A stretch of DNA of 7,180 nucleotides, from assembly GCA_012274175.1 (NCBI GenBank), contig JAAOZZ010000064.1, forward strand, positions 1 to 7,180, written 5' to 3'. The stretch is from Betaproteobacteria bacterium. GTDB taxonomy: Bacteria > Pseudomonadota > Gammaproteobacteria > Burkholderiales > Usitatibacteraceae. Below the pieces are notes generated by a model. That model was given only the letters and a program-made list of their open reading frames with translations, searched no databases and was not told the DNA's origin. Both the position numbers and the translations under genes were made by a program. Positions 1 to 6,354 of the stretch are shown here, one piece after another (positions within the stretch are counted from its first letter, which is position 1; each line of letters starts with the position of its first letter).

Positions 1-899
1 CGAAATTTCCCTCGAGGCCGGTGACCATCGTCGTGCCCTACCCGGCGGGCGGCTCCAACGACGTGTTCGCGCGCGAGATCTCGAGGAAGCTCTCCGATGC
101 CTGGAAGGTGCCCGTCGTCGTCGAGAACCGCGCCGGCGCGGCAGGCTCCATCGGGGCCTCGATCGTCGCCCATGCCCGTCCCGACGGCTACACGCTCTGC
201 CTCCTTTCCTCTTCGTTCGCCACCGGTGCCGCGATCCGCGCGCGGCTGCCCTACGACCCGGTGAAGGACTTCGCGGCCGTGGCGATGGTGGCCCGCGGGC
301 CGATGCTCCTCACGGTGCGCAACGACCTGCCGGTGCACACCACGCTCGAGCTCTTCGACTATGCGCGCAGGAACCCCGGACAGCTCACCTACGCCTCCTC
401 GGGCGTGGGCAGCAACAACCATTTCGCCACGGAGCTCCTGATGGACGCCGCCCAGATCCGGATGACCCACGTGCCGTACAAGGGGATGTCGCCGGCGGTG
501 ACCGACGTGATCGGCGGGCGCGTGGACGTGCTCATCGCGAGCGCTCCTTCCATCTACCAGCAGGTGAGGGCGGGCCGGGTGCGCGCCCTGGGGATCACCA
601 GCGCGAAGCCCTCGTCCGTGGTCCCGGGGCTGGAGCCGCTCGCGCAGATGGGCGTTCCAGGCTATGCCTTCGAGCCGTGGTGGGGCATGCTCGCGCCCGC
701 GAAGACGCCGGCCGCCGTCGTGCACGAGATCCATTCCGAAGTCACCCGCATCGTTTCCTCGCCGGAGATGGCGGCGGTGTTCGCGCGGGAAGGCGCGGAG
801 CCGGCGACCATGTCCGAGGCGCAGTTCGCCGCGACGATCGCCTCCGGAATCGAGCGCTGGAAGCGGGTCGCGAAGGACGCCGACATCCGGCCGGAGTGA
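1..899 (+). CDS. Bug-family (TctC-like) periplasmic solute-binding protein, 5' end cut by window edge
   Basis: This is a periplasmic binding protein of the tripartite tricarboxylate transporter (Bug/TctC) family, which captures carboxylates or other small organic anions outside the inner membrane. The reading frame is open from base 3 to the TGA at 897-899, giving 298 visible codons. It enters from the left edge as KFPSRPVTIVVPYPAGG, the usual first strand of the mature protein, so only the signal peptide and a few residues are missing. The GTG at 21 is therefore not the start. Further family marks are SNDVFAR, a VVVENRAGAAGSIGA stretch, a PDGYT turn, and a C-terminal helix with ERW. Family members run about 320-330 residues, which fits. 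No TctA or TctB membrane genes are visible; orphan Bug proteins are common in betaproteobacteria. The ligand cannot be read from the sequence. The amidohydrolase directly downstream suggests a lactone-forming or aromatic-derived carboxylate (inference). Confidence 0.95.
   Translation, partial: KFPSRPVTIVVPYPAGGSNDVFAREISRKLSDAWKVPVVVENRAGAAGSIGASIVAHARPDGYTLCLLSSSFATGAAIRARLPYDPVKDFAAVAMVARGPMLLTVRNDLPVHTTLELFDYARRNPGQLTYASSGVGSNNHFATELLMDAAQIRMTHVPYKGMSPAVTDVIGGRVDVLIASAPSIYQQVRAGRVRALGITSAKPSSVVPGLEPLAQMGVPGYAFEPWWGMLAPAKTPAAVVHEIHSEVTRIVSSPEMAAVFAREGAEPATMSEAQFAATIASGIERWKRVAKDADIRPE
893..896 (+). promoter_or_regulatory. Shine-Dalgarno GGAG that decides the TTG start of the amidohydrolase
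   Basis: GGAG lies inside the last codons of the Bug gene, just before its TGA, and 7 nt upstream of TTG at 904. No ATG or GTG in this frame lies near the conserved N-terminus, so this site supports a TTG start and translational coupling of the two genes. Confidence 0.7.
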
Positions 900-903
900 C
901 GCC

Positions 904-1770
904 TTGGCGGTCCCCAACTCCTCGGGCACCTCGACGCCGCGCTTCAAGACGCCGCGGGACGCGACCGACTGCCACGTGCAGATCTACGACGCCCGGTTCG
1001 AATTGGCGTGGCGCGTACTGGGCGCCACCCTGCAGGCGACCGTGGCCGACTACCGCCTGCTGCAGGAACGCCTCGGCACCACGCGGGCCGTGGTGGTCCA
1101 GCCCGCGGCATACGGGACCGACAACGAGGTCACGATGGACGCGGTGGCGCAGTTGGGCCTCGAGCGCGCGCGCGGCGTGGCGGTGCTGCATCCGTCGGTG
1201 CGGGAGGAGAAGCTGCGCGCGATGCACGAGCGCGGCATCCGGGGCCTGCGCTTCAGCCAGCACGATGCGCGCACCGCGGTCACCACCGCCGAGATGATCG
1301 AGCCGCTCGCGCGCCGCGCCGCCGCCCTCGGCTGGCACGTGCAGCTGCATTTGCGAGGCGCGCAGATCGTGGAGATGGAGGAGCTGCTGCGGCGCCTGCC
1401 GTGCCCGCTCGTGATCGACCACATGGCGCGCATTCCGCAACCGCTCGCCACGGAGCACCCGGCCATGGCGGTGGTGCGGCGGCTGCTCGACGCGGGCAAC
1501 ACGTGGGTCAAGCTCTCGGGGGCATACCTCGACACCCAGACCGGCGCCCCGCGCTACGCCGACGTGAAGCCGGTGGCCAAGGCGTTCGTGAAGCACGCGC
1601 CCGAGCGGCTCCTGTGGGGCAGCGAATGGCCCCACCCCACGGAGCGCGACACCAAGCCCGACGACGCCGTGCTCCTCGACCTGCTGCAGGAATGGGTGCC
1701 CGACGAGCCCACGCGCAGGCGCATCCTGGTCGACAACCCCGCGCAGCTCTACGGTTTCTTGCAGACGTAG
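904..1770 (+). CDS. Amidohydrolase of the PDC hydrolase / D-galactarolactone isomerase type (Amidohydro_2, COG3618)
   Basis: This 288-residue TIM-barrel enzyme belongs to the amidohydrolase group that hydrolyses or isomerises lactones, such as PDC hydrolase LigI and D-galactarolactone isomerase. It is probably cytoplasmic, as no signal peptide is visible. The TTG start has GGAG 7 nt upstream and lies 4 nt after the Bug stop. Landmarks are the strand-1 motif DCHVQIYD (residues 22-29), VVVQPAAYGTDN (63-74), RGLRF (113-117), HVQLHLRG (145-152), VIDHMARIPQP (170-180), VKLSGAY (202-208), WGSEWPHP (238-245) and a C-terminal VDNPAQLYGF (276-285). Two sites depart from what I know of the family: the second His of HxH is Gln26, and the Asp of WGTDWPHP is Glu241. 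LigI and galactarolactone isomerase are reported to work without a metal, so the protein may still be active. The substrate is unknown. The Bug neighbour suggests an imported carboxylate. The 3' end overlaps the convergent DUF1850 gene by 22 bp. Confidence 0.88.
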   Translation: MAVPNSSGTSTPRFKTPRDATDCHVQIYDARFELAWRVLGATLQATVADYRLLQERLGTTRAVVVQPAAYGTDNEVTMDAVAQLGLERARGVAVLHPSVREEKLRAMHERGIRGLRFSQHDARTAVTTAEMIEPLARRAAALGWHVQLHLRGAQIVEMEELLRRLPCPLVIDHMARIPQPLATEHPAMAVVRRLLDAGNTWVKLSGAYLDTQTGAPRYADVKPVAKAFVKHAPERLLWGSEWPHPTERDTKPDDAVLLDLLQEWVPDEPTRRRILVDNPAQLYGFLQT

Positions 1771-2123
1771 GCGCGCGTCACACCTTCCTTTTGCGGCGCG
1801 ATCGCGGAAAGCGACCGGCAGCGGCCCGCGATGCACAGCTCGTAGTCGGCGGTGAAGGGCGAGCGCGTGAGGAGGAGCTCGTCGTGCCAGCGGTCCTTCG
1901 GCGCGTAATGCCACCAGCCGCCGGCGAAGCGCGCGTCGGGGGGCGGCTCCATGCCCGCGGCCGAGCCCTGGATGCGCGCCTCCACCAGCTCGAGGCGCTG
2001 GCCCACGATGCGGTAATCCTCCTCCCAGCGCACGTGCTCGATGGAGTGGTTCCACGCGAGCGTGAAGGAAGGCGCGGCGAGGTGGACGACCGTGGCGGCC
2101 GTCGCGAGGCACAGCAGGCTCAT
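1749..2123 (-). CDS. DUF1850 protein, TRAP-TAXI-associated small exported protein
   Basis: This 124-residue protein is of the DUF1850 type, a family usually encoded right after TRAP-TAXI permeases and of unproven biochemical role. The ATG at 2123-2121 overlaps the permease TGA as ATGA, with AGGCGG-like bases just upstream, so translation is probably coupled to the permease. The first 17 or so residues are hydrophobic and could be a signal peptide or anchor, placing the rest in the periplasm (inference). Family-like features are FTLAWNHSIEHVRWEEDYRI (residues 20-39), the GSAAGM stretch (53-58) and a C-terminal half with WWHY (70-73) and Cys97/Cys102, which could pair. The length is normal for the family. 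The last 22 bp lie antisense to the amidohydrolase gene, leaving no room for a terminator between the two operons. Confidence 0.85.
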   Translation of the reverse strand: MSLLCLATAATVVHLAAPSFTLAWNHSIEHVRWEEDYRIVGQRLELVEARIQGSAAGMEPPPDARFAGGWWHYAPKDRWHDELLLTRSPFTADYELCIAGRCRSLSAIAPQKEGVTRAYVCKKP

Positions 2124-4213
2124 GCCGCCTGGGCGAGCCGGCGGACCTTGAAGAAATGCCAGGCGACGAACGCGGCGCCGACGCCGAAGCCCAGCTCGTC
2201 GGTGAGCGGGACCGCGACCACGAGCAGCAGCGCGCCGCCCGCGCAGATCACGCGTTCGGGCCAGTTGAGGGGAGCGTGCAGGTAGCCGATCGCGGCCGCG
2301 CCCCACAGGCCGATCGCCACCAGCGCCTTGAACACCATGTACAGCGTGTCGAGCCAGGTGCCGCCCTGGAGCATGAGCGACGGGTCGTACACCGCCATGT
2401 ACGGGATCACGAAGCCCGCGATGGCGATCTGGGTCGCCTTCATGCCGATCTTCATGTACGACTCCTTCGCGATCGAGGCGGCGGCGAGGGCGGCCAGCGC
2501 CACGGGCGGCGTGAGGTCCGCCATGATCCCGAAGTAGAAGACGAACATGTGGGAGACCAGCAGCGGCACGCCCAGCTTGAGCAGCGCCGGGGCCGCGATC
2601 GAGCTGGTGATGATGTAGTTGGGGATCGTGGGGATGCCCATGCCGAGGATGAGGCACACGACCATCGTGAGCAGCAGCGACAGGAACAGGTTCTTCGCGC
2701 CCACCTCCACGATGAATCCCGCGAAGCTGCTCGCCGTGCCGGTGAGGGTGAGCACGCCGATGATGATGCCGACGATCGCGCACGCGAGCCCCACGGGCAG
2801 CGCCTGCTTGGCGCCGTCGATCAGCCCCTGGCGCATGGTGCGCAGCGTCTCGCGCCCGCCCTTCACGATGAAGTTCACCGCGACGAGGCCCGCGATCACC
2901 GCGATCACCGGCAACACGCCCCACTTGAAGAAGGTCGCGGCCGCGAGCCCCATGGCGATCCAGAAGAAGACGCGAAACGCCATGGCGCCCATGCGCGCGG
3001 TGATGCTGGCCCCCAGGATCAGCATCGAGGTGAGGGCGAGGCCCGACATGCCCGCGAACATCGGCGTGAAGCCGTCGAAGAGCATGAAGACCAGGGCCGC
3101 CAGCGGCAGCAGCAGGTACCAGTTGTCGCGCAGCGCGCGCCACGCGCTGGGGAGCTGGTCTTTCGGCAGGCCCATGAGGCTCGCGCGGCCCGCCTCCAGG
3201 TGCACCATCCAGAACGCCGTCACGTAGTAGAGGACCGCGGGGATCACCGCGGCCTTGCAGATCTCCACGTAGGGCAGGTTCAGGGTCTCGGCCATGATGA
3301 AGGCGACCGCGCCCATCACCGGCGGCATGATCTGCCCGCCCATGCTTGCGGTGGCCTCCACGGCGCCGGCGAACTTCGCGCTGTAGCCGAAGCGCTTCAT
3401 GAGCGGGATGGTGAACTGCCCGACGGTGAGCACGTTGGCGATGCCGGAGCCGCTGATGGTGCCCATGAAGCCCGAGGAGATCACCGCCACCTTCGCGGGA
3501 CCGCCGCGCGCCCCGCCCACGAGGCCGAGGGCCACGTTGTTGAAGAGGCTGATCATCCCCGCGTGCTCGAGGAAGCTGCCGAAGAGGATGAAGAGGAAGA
3601 TGTAGGTGGCCGACACCAGGATCGGCGTGCCGTAGATGCCCTCGGTGCCGAGGTAGAGCTGCGCGATCACCTGGTCCCAGCCGAAGGGGCGGTGGGCGAT
3701 CACGTCGGGCAGGAACTGGCCCCACAGCCCGTAGGCGAGGAAGAGCGCGCAGATGATGGGAAGTGCGAGGCCCATCACCCGGCGCACCGCCTCGAACACC
3801 AGCACGATCACGACGATGCCGACCACGAGGTCCGTCATCGTGGGCTCGCCCGCGCGCTGGATGAGGTCCGCCTCGAAGATCCAGTGGTAGAAGGCGAGCA
3901 CGAAGGCGCCCAGCGCGAAGAGGGCGTCGTGCCAGGCGACGCGCGTGAGGTCGCCCTTCTTCGTCGCGGGATAGAGCAGGTACGTGAGCAGCAGCAGGAA
4001 TCCCACGTGCAGCGAGCGCGTGACCTGGCTCGACAGCGGGCTGAATGCCGCCACCACGAGCTGGAAGACGGAGAAGACGATGGCCGCGCCCATCATGGCG
4101 CGCAGCCACCATCCCGTGAGCTTCCTCTGGGTCCCGTGCTCCTCGAAGTGCTCGTCGGGGGCTTCGGAGCCCCCGGCGTCCTCGATCAGCCCGTGGGCTT
4201 CCTTCCTTGCCAC
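2120..4213 (-). CDS. TRAP transporter fused permease (DctQ-like plus DctM-like, TAXI class)
   Basis: This 697-residue inner-membrane protein carries the small (DctQ-like) and large (DctM-like) TRAP subunits in one chain. It drives ion-coupled uptake of the substrate delivered by the TAXI binding protein encoded just upstream. Residues 1-36 are hydrophilic and acid-rich, and many hydrophobic segments follow from about residue 38. Diagnostic DctM motifs are SGFMGTISGSGIANV (247-261), QFTIPLM (266-272), ASMGGQIMPPVMGA (289-302), the DGAKQALPVG segment with the following helix (466-491), LGMGIPTIPNYI (523-534) and MADLTPPVALAA (564-575). The start is GTG, 4 nt after the binding-protein stop. The Shine-Dalgarno is weak (GAAG about 7 nt away), and the next in-frame Met (residue 40) would cut into the first membrane helix. 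The stop overlaps the DUF1850 start. Known TAXI ligands include glutamate and 2-oxoglutarate, but the ligand here is undetermined. Confidence 0.95.
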   Translation of the reverse strand: MARKEAHGLIEDAGGSEAPDEHFEEHGTQRKLTGWWLRAMMGAAIVFSVFQLVVAAFSPLSSQVTRSLHVGFLLLLTYLLYPATKKGDLTRVAWHDALFALGAFVLAFYHWIFEADLIQRAGEPTMTDLVVGIVVIVLVFEAVRRVMGLALPIICALFLAYGLWGQFLPDVIAHRPFGWDQVIAQLYLGTEGIYGTPILVSATYIFLFILFGSFLEHAGMISLFNNVALGLVGGARGGPAKVAVISSGFMGTISGSGIANVLTVGQFTIPLMKRFGYSAKFAGAVEATASMGGQIMPPVMGAVAFIMAETLNLPYVEICKAAVIPAVLYYVTAFWMVHLEAGRASLMGLPKDQLPSAWRALRDNWYLLLPLAALVFMLFDGFTPMFAGMSGLALTSMLILGASITARMGAMAFRVFFWIAMGLAAATFFKWGVLPVIAVIAGLVAVNFIVKGGRETLRTMRQGLIDGAKQALPVGLACAIVGIIIGVLTLTGTASSFAGFIVEVGAKNLFLSLLLTMVVCLILGMGIPTIPNYIITSSIAAPALLKLGVPLLVSHMFVFYFGIMADLTPPVALAALAAASIAKESYMKIGMKATQIAIAGFVIPYMAVYDPSLMLQGGTWLDTLYMVFKALVAIGLWGAAAIGYLHAPLNWPERVICAGGALLLVVAVPLTDELGFGVGAAFVAWHFFKVRRLAQAA

Positions 4214-4217
4214 GGCG

Positions 4218-5168
4218 CTACTTCAATACGCCGATTTCCCTGAAGTACTTCGCCGCGCCCGGGTGCAGCGGGGCGGGCAGGCTCGTGACGGCCGTCTCCT
4301 TCTTGATCGCCTTCGCGGCCGAGTGCGCGGCCACCAGCGCGTCGTTGTTCTCGAACACCGCCTTCACCATCTTGTAGACCACGTCGTCGGGCACGCCCGC
4401 GTGGGTCACGAGGAAGTTCTGGATCGCGACCGCGGGGACGTCGGCATCCTGGCCTTCGTAGGTGTGGGCGGGAATCATCGCCGGCTGGTAGGCCGGGTCG
4501 CCGATCTTCTTCACCGTCTCGGCGGGGATCGCCACCACGACGATCTTCTGGGCGGTGGCCAGGTCGCGCAGCGACGACACGCCCAGGCCTGCGGACTGCA
4601 GCGTGACATCCAGCTGGCGGTTCTTCATGAGCTCCACGGACTCGCCGAAAGGCAGGTACTCGACCTTCGCGAAGTCGTGGTAGGACAGGCCCGCGGCCTT
4701 GAGCACCGCGCGGGCGTTCAACTCCGTCCCGGACTTGGGGGCGCCCACGGAGATGCGCTTGCCCTTCAGGTCCGCGAGGGTCTTGATGCCCGAGTCCGCG
4801 GAGGCCACGATCTGGATGTAGTTGGGATAGATGCCCGCGACCGTGCGCAGCTTCTTCAGCGGCGTCTTGAAGCCGGCGTCGGCATTGCCCTTCCACGCGT
4901 CCGAGAGCGAATCGCCCAGCGTGAACGCGAGCTCGCCGCGCCCGGCCTCCAGGAGGTTCAGGTTCTCCACCGAGGCCTTGGTGGACTGCACCGAGACCTT
5001 CGCGTCGGGGATCGCCTTGCCGATGATCTGGGACATGGCCACGCCCAGCGGGTAGTACACCCCGCTCGTGCCGCCGGTGAGGATGTTGATGTAGTGCTGC
5101 TGGGCGAAGGCCAGGCCCGAGGCCAGCAGGATGGCCGCGGCCGCGAGGGGTCGGAGCAGGCGTCGCAT
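4218..5168 (-). CDS. TAXI-family TRAP transporter solute-binding protein
   Basis: This 316-residue periplasmic binding protein is the first gene of the TRAP operon. A signal peptide spans residues 1-22, with a basic start (MRRLLRP), a hydrophobic core and a likely cut after AFA. The mature part opens with INILTGGTSGVYYPLG (27-42), the hallmark of TAXI proteins, followed by ASVENLNLLEAGRGELAF (65-82), a segment containing LRTVAGIYPNYIQIV (107-121), LADLKGKRISVGAPKSGTEL (131-150) and a hinge region around LDVTLQSAG (186-194). The ATG has AGGAG at 5176-5180, 7 nt upstream, a strong site. Length is typical for the family (about 310-330). It delivers substrate to the fused permease 4 nt downstream. 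Structurally studied TAXI proteins bind glutamate or glutamine, but ligand specificity cannot be read here. The Bug protein on the other strand belongs to a different binding-protein family and transporter class. Confidence 0.95.
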   Translation of the reverse strand: MRRLLRPLAAAAILLASGLAFAQQHYINILTGGTSGVYYPLGVAMSQIIGKAIPDAKVSVQSTKASVENLNLLEAGRGELAFTLGDSLSDAWKGNADAGFKTPLKKLRTVAGIYPNYIQIVASADSGIKTLADLKGKRISVGAPKSGTELNARAVLKAAGLSYHDFAKVEYLPFGESVELMKNRQLDVTLQSAGLGVSSLRDLATAQKIVVVAIPAETVKKIGDPAYQPAMIPAHTYEGQDADVPAVAIQNFLVTHAGVPDDVVYKMVKAVFENNDALVAAHSAAKAIKKETAVTSLPAPLHPGAAKYFREIGVLK

Positions 5169-5175
5169 GGGGAAT

Positions 5176-5180
5176 CTCCT
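5176..5180 (-). promoter_or_regulatory. Shine-Dalgarno AGGAG of the TAXI binding-protein gene
   Basis: On the minus strand AGGAG lies 7 nt before the ATG at 5168. It is the clearest ribosome site in the operon and fixes the start of the first gene. Confidence 0.75.
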
Positions 5181-5199
5181 CTGTTGGTTTGGTGATTAT

Positions 5200-5212
5200 G
5201 GGTTATGAACCC
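5200..5212. repeat. Short inverted repeat next to the TRAP operon -10 box (possible operator)
   Basis: GGGTT-ATG-AACCC is a perfect inverted repeat with 5-bp arms and a 3-nt spacer. It begins 3 nt downstream (minus-strand direction) of the TATAAT at 5216-5221, so it would cover the expected transcription start. A repressor binding here could block initiation. Arms this short also arise by chance, so the operator reading is tentative. Confidence 0.35.
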
Positions 5213-5215
5213 GGC

Positions 5216-5221
5216 ATTATA
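5216..5221 (-). promoter_or_regulatory. Candidate sigma-70 -10 box (TATAAT) for the TRAP-TAXI operon
   Basis: The minus strand reads a perfect TATAAT here, inside the 81-nt gap (5169-5249) and about 48 nt upstream of the binding-protein ATG, giving a leader of roughly 40 nt. It is an AT-rich island in GC-rich DNA. I found no good -35 hexamer at 15-18 nt spacing and no extended -10 TG, so the promoter may need an activator. The gap shows no clear terminator hairpin for the upstream cyclase gene. Confidence 0.5.
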
Positions 5222-5249
5222 AGGCGTGCCACCCCGTGCAGCGGCCGCG

Positions 5250-6347
5250 TCAGTCGTGGGCTTCCGTACCCTGGATGATGAGCTGCACGAAGAGCTGGAT
5301 CGCCGCCTTGTGCTCGGGGACCATGGAGGAGAACTCGACCCCCAGGCGCGCCATGCCGTCCTTGGGCATCACCTTGACGACCCGGCCGTAGAGCTCGGCC
5401 ACGTGCATGCCCACGAGGGGCAGGTCGAATTCGAGGGTGAGCTCGGAGAAGGGCGACAGGGCGAGCTCCACTTCCGCCAGCACTCCGTGGTAGCCGATGT
5501 CGAGGATGCGCCCGCGGCGCTCCTCGGGCACCACGACCCGGTTCACCACCATGCGGTAGGTGAAGGGAATCGTCACCGGAACCCGCGGGCTGCGGCGCAC
5601 CTCCTGGCGCGGCACGTGCTTCCCGAGGGAGGGAATGCCCAGCACCTCGCGCAGCACCACGAGCTTGCTGCGGCCCTTCACGAAGGCGTCCATCGGGTCC
5701 CCGGTCGCCACGAACCCCTCGCAGCGCACCCACGTGCTCTCGCTGATGAGCACCTGGCCGCGCAGGCTGAAGGACTCGATGCGCGAGGCGAGGTTCACCT
5801 CGTCGCCGATCACCGCGTACTCCGAGTAGAGGTCGCTGCCCAGCATCGCGGAGATGACGCGCCCGGTGTTGATGCCGATGCCGAAGTACATCTCGGGCAG
5901 GTCGCGCGCCTTGTTGATCCCGTTCAAAGCCTCCATGGCGATCTGCATGTCCACCGAGCAGGACAGCGCCCGGCGCACGCCCAGCCCGGCGTCGCCGGCG
6001 CTTTCGAAGAGCACGAGGATCGAGTCGCCCATGAACTTGTCGATGGTGCCGTGGTGGCGAAAGATGATCTCGCTCATGGTGACGAAGCAGCTGTTGAGCA
6101 GCTCGAGCACCACGGGCGCGGGAAACGCCGAGGAGATGCCGGAGAAACCGCGCAGGTCCGCGAGCAGGATGGTCACCTCGCGGGTGAGGTAGTTCTCCCG
6201 CTGCCCGCCGCCGCCCAGCTGGCCCAGCGCCGTCGCGAGCACCTTTTCCACGCGGGCGCGGGCGTTGGCCGGCAGCGCGGACCCGGTCTCCTGGGCGACG
6301 ATGTCCTGGATCTGCCGCAGGGCCTCGTGGACGACCGGGTCTTTCAC
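5250..6347 (-). CDS. Class III adenylate cyclase domain fused to a C-terminal PilZ domain
   Basis: This 365-residue protein has no signal peptide or membrane segment and is likely cytoplasmic. Residues 1-50 form a short helical lead with a Gly-rich turn (45-48). The cyclase domain spans about 55-235. Metal-binding aspartates are D64 in LADLRGF and D108 in DKFMGDS. K104 is in the position of the adenine-selecting lysine, and N185 and R189 in GDEVNLASRIES are the transition-state residues, so it should make cAMP. The partner of the lysine, usually Asp or Thr, is Ala178. A PilZ domain follows at about 247-360, with RRSPR (251-255) as the c-di-GMP-binding RxxxR, a DIGYHG box (283-288) where DxSxxG is usual, and GVEF (336-339) near the end. 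GTG at 6347 was chosen because it lies 7 nt after the preceding stop, with a TAGG near it. The frame stays open to 6437, but that part lies inside the hydrolase gene and has no family likeness. Confidence 0.9.
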   Translation of the reverse strand: MKDPVVHEALRQIQDIVAQETGSALPANARARVEKVLATALGQLGGGGQRENYLTREVTILLADLRGFSGISSAFPAPVVLELLNSCFVTMSEIIFRHHGTIDKFMGDSILVLFESAGDAGLGVRRALSCSVDMQIAMEALNGINKARDLPEMYFGIGINTGRVISAMLGSDLYSEYAVIGDEVNLASRIESFSLRGQVLISESTWVRCEGFVATGDPMDAFVKGRSKLVVLREVLGIPSLGKHVPRQEVRRSPRVPVTIPFTYRMVVNRVVVPEERRGRILDIGYHGVLAEVELALSPFSELTLEFDLPLVGMHVAELYGRVVKVMPKDGMARLGVEFSSMVPEHKAAIQLFVQLIIQGTEAHD

Positions 6348-6354
6348 GCCGGGC

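Noticed and set aside
664..903. N-terminal extension of the amidohydrolase frame by 80 codons
   Set aside because: The extension lies inside the Bug gene and translates to an Arg/Ser/Pro-rich stretch with no family likeness. TTG at 904 with GGAG 7 nt upstream fits much better.
742..2112. Long minus-strand frame opposite the Bug and amidohydrolase genes
   Set aside because: Low-complexity Arg/Ala/His translation without motifs; it is opposite two well-recognised genes.
2124..4112. Upstream extension of the DUF1850 frame through most of the permease gene, suggesting a 787-residue protein
   Set aside because: The added part is Arg/Gly/His-rich shadow sequence in an alternative frame. The family likeness begins only at the ATG at 2123, which overlaps the permease stop in the usual ATGA way.
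2156..4243. Very long open frame (about 695 codons) on the + strand, antisense to the TRAP permease
   Set aside because: Its translation is rich in His, Arg, Glu and Ala with no domain likeness, typical of the complement of a GC-rich gene. The permease on the other strand has clear family motifs.
5222..5249. Possible terminator after the cyclase gene, around a GCGGCCGC palindrome and repeated GTGC/GCAC bases
   Set aside because: The palindrome is only 8 bp with no loop or T-run, and the GTGC copies are direct rather than inverted repeats, so no convincing hairpin forms.
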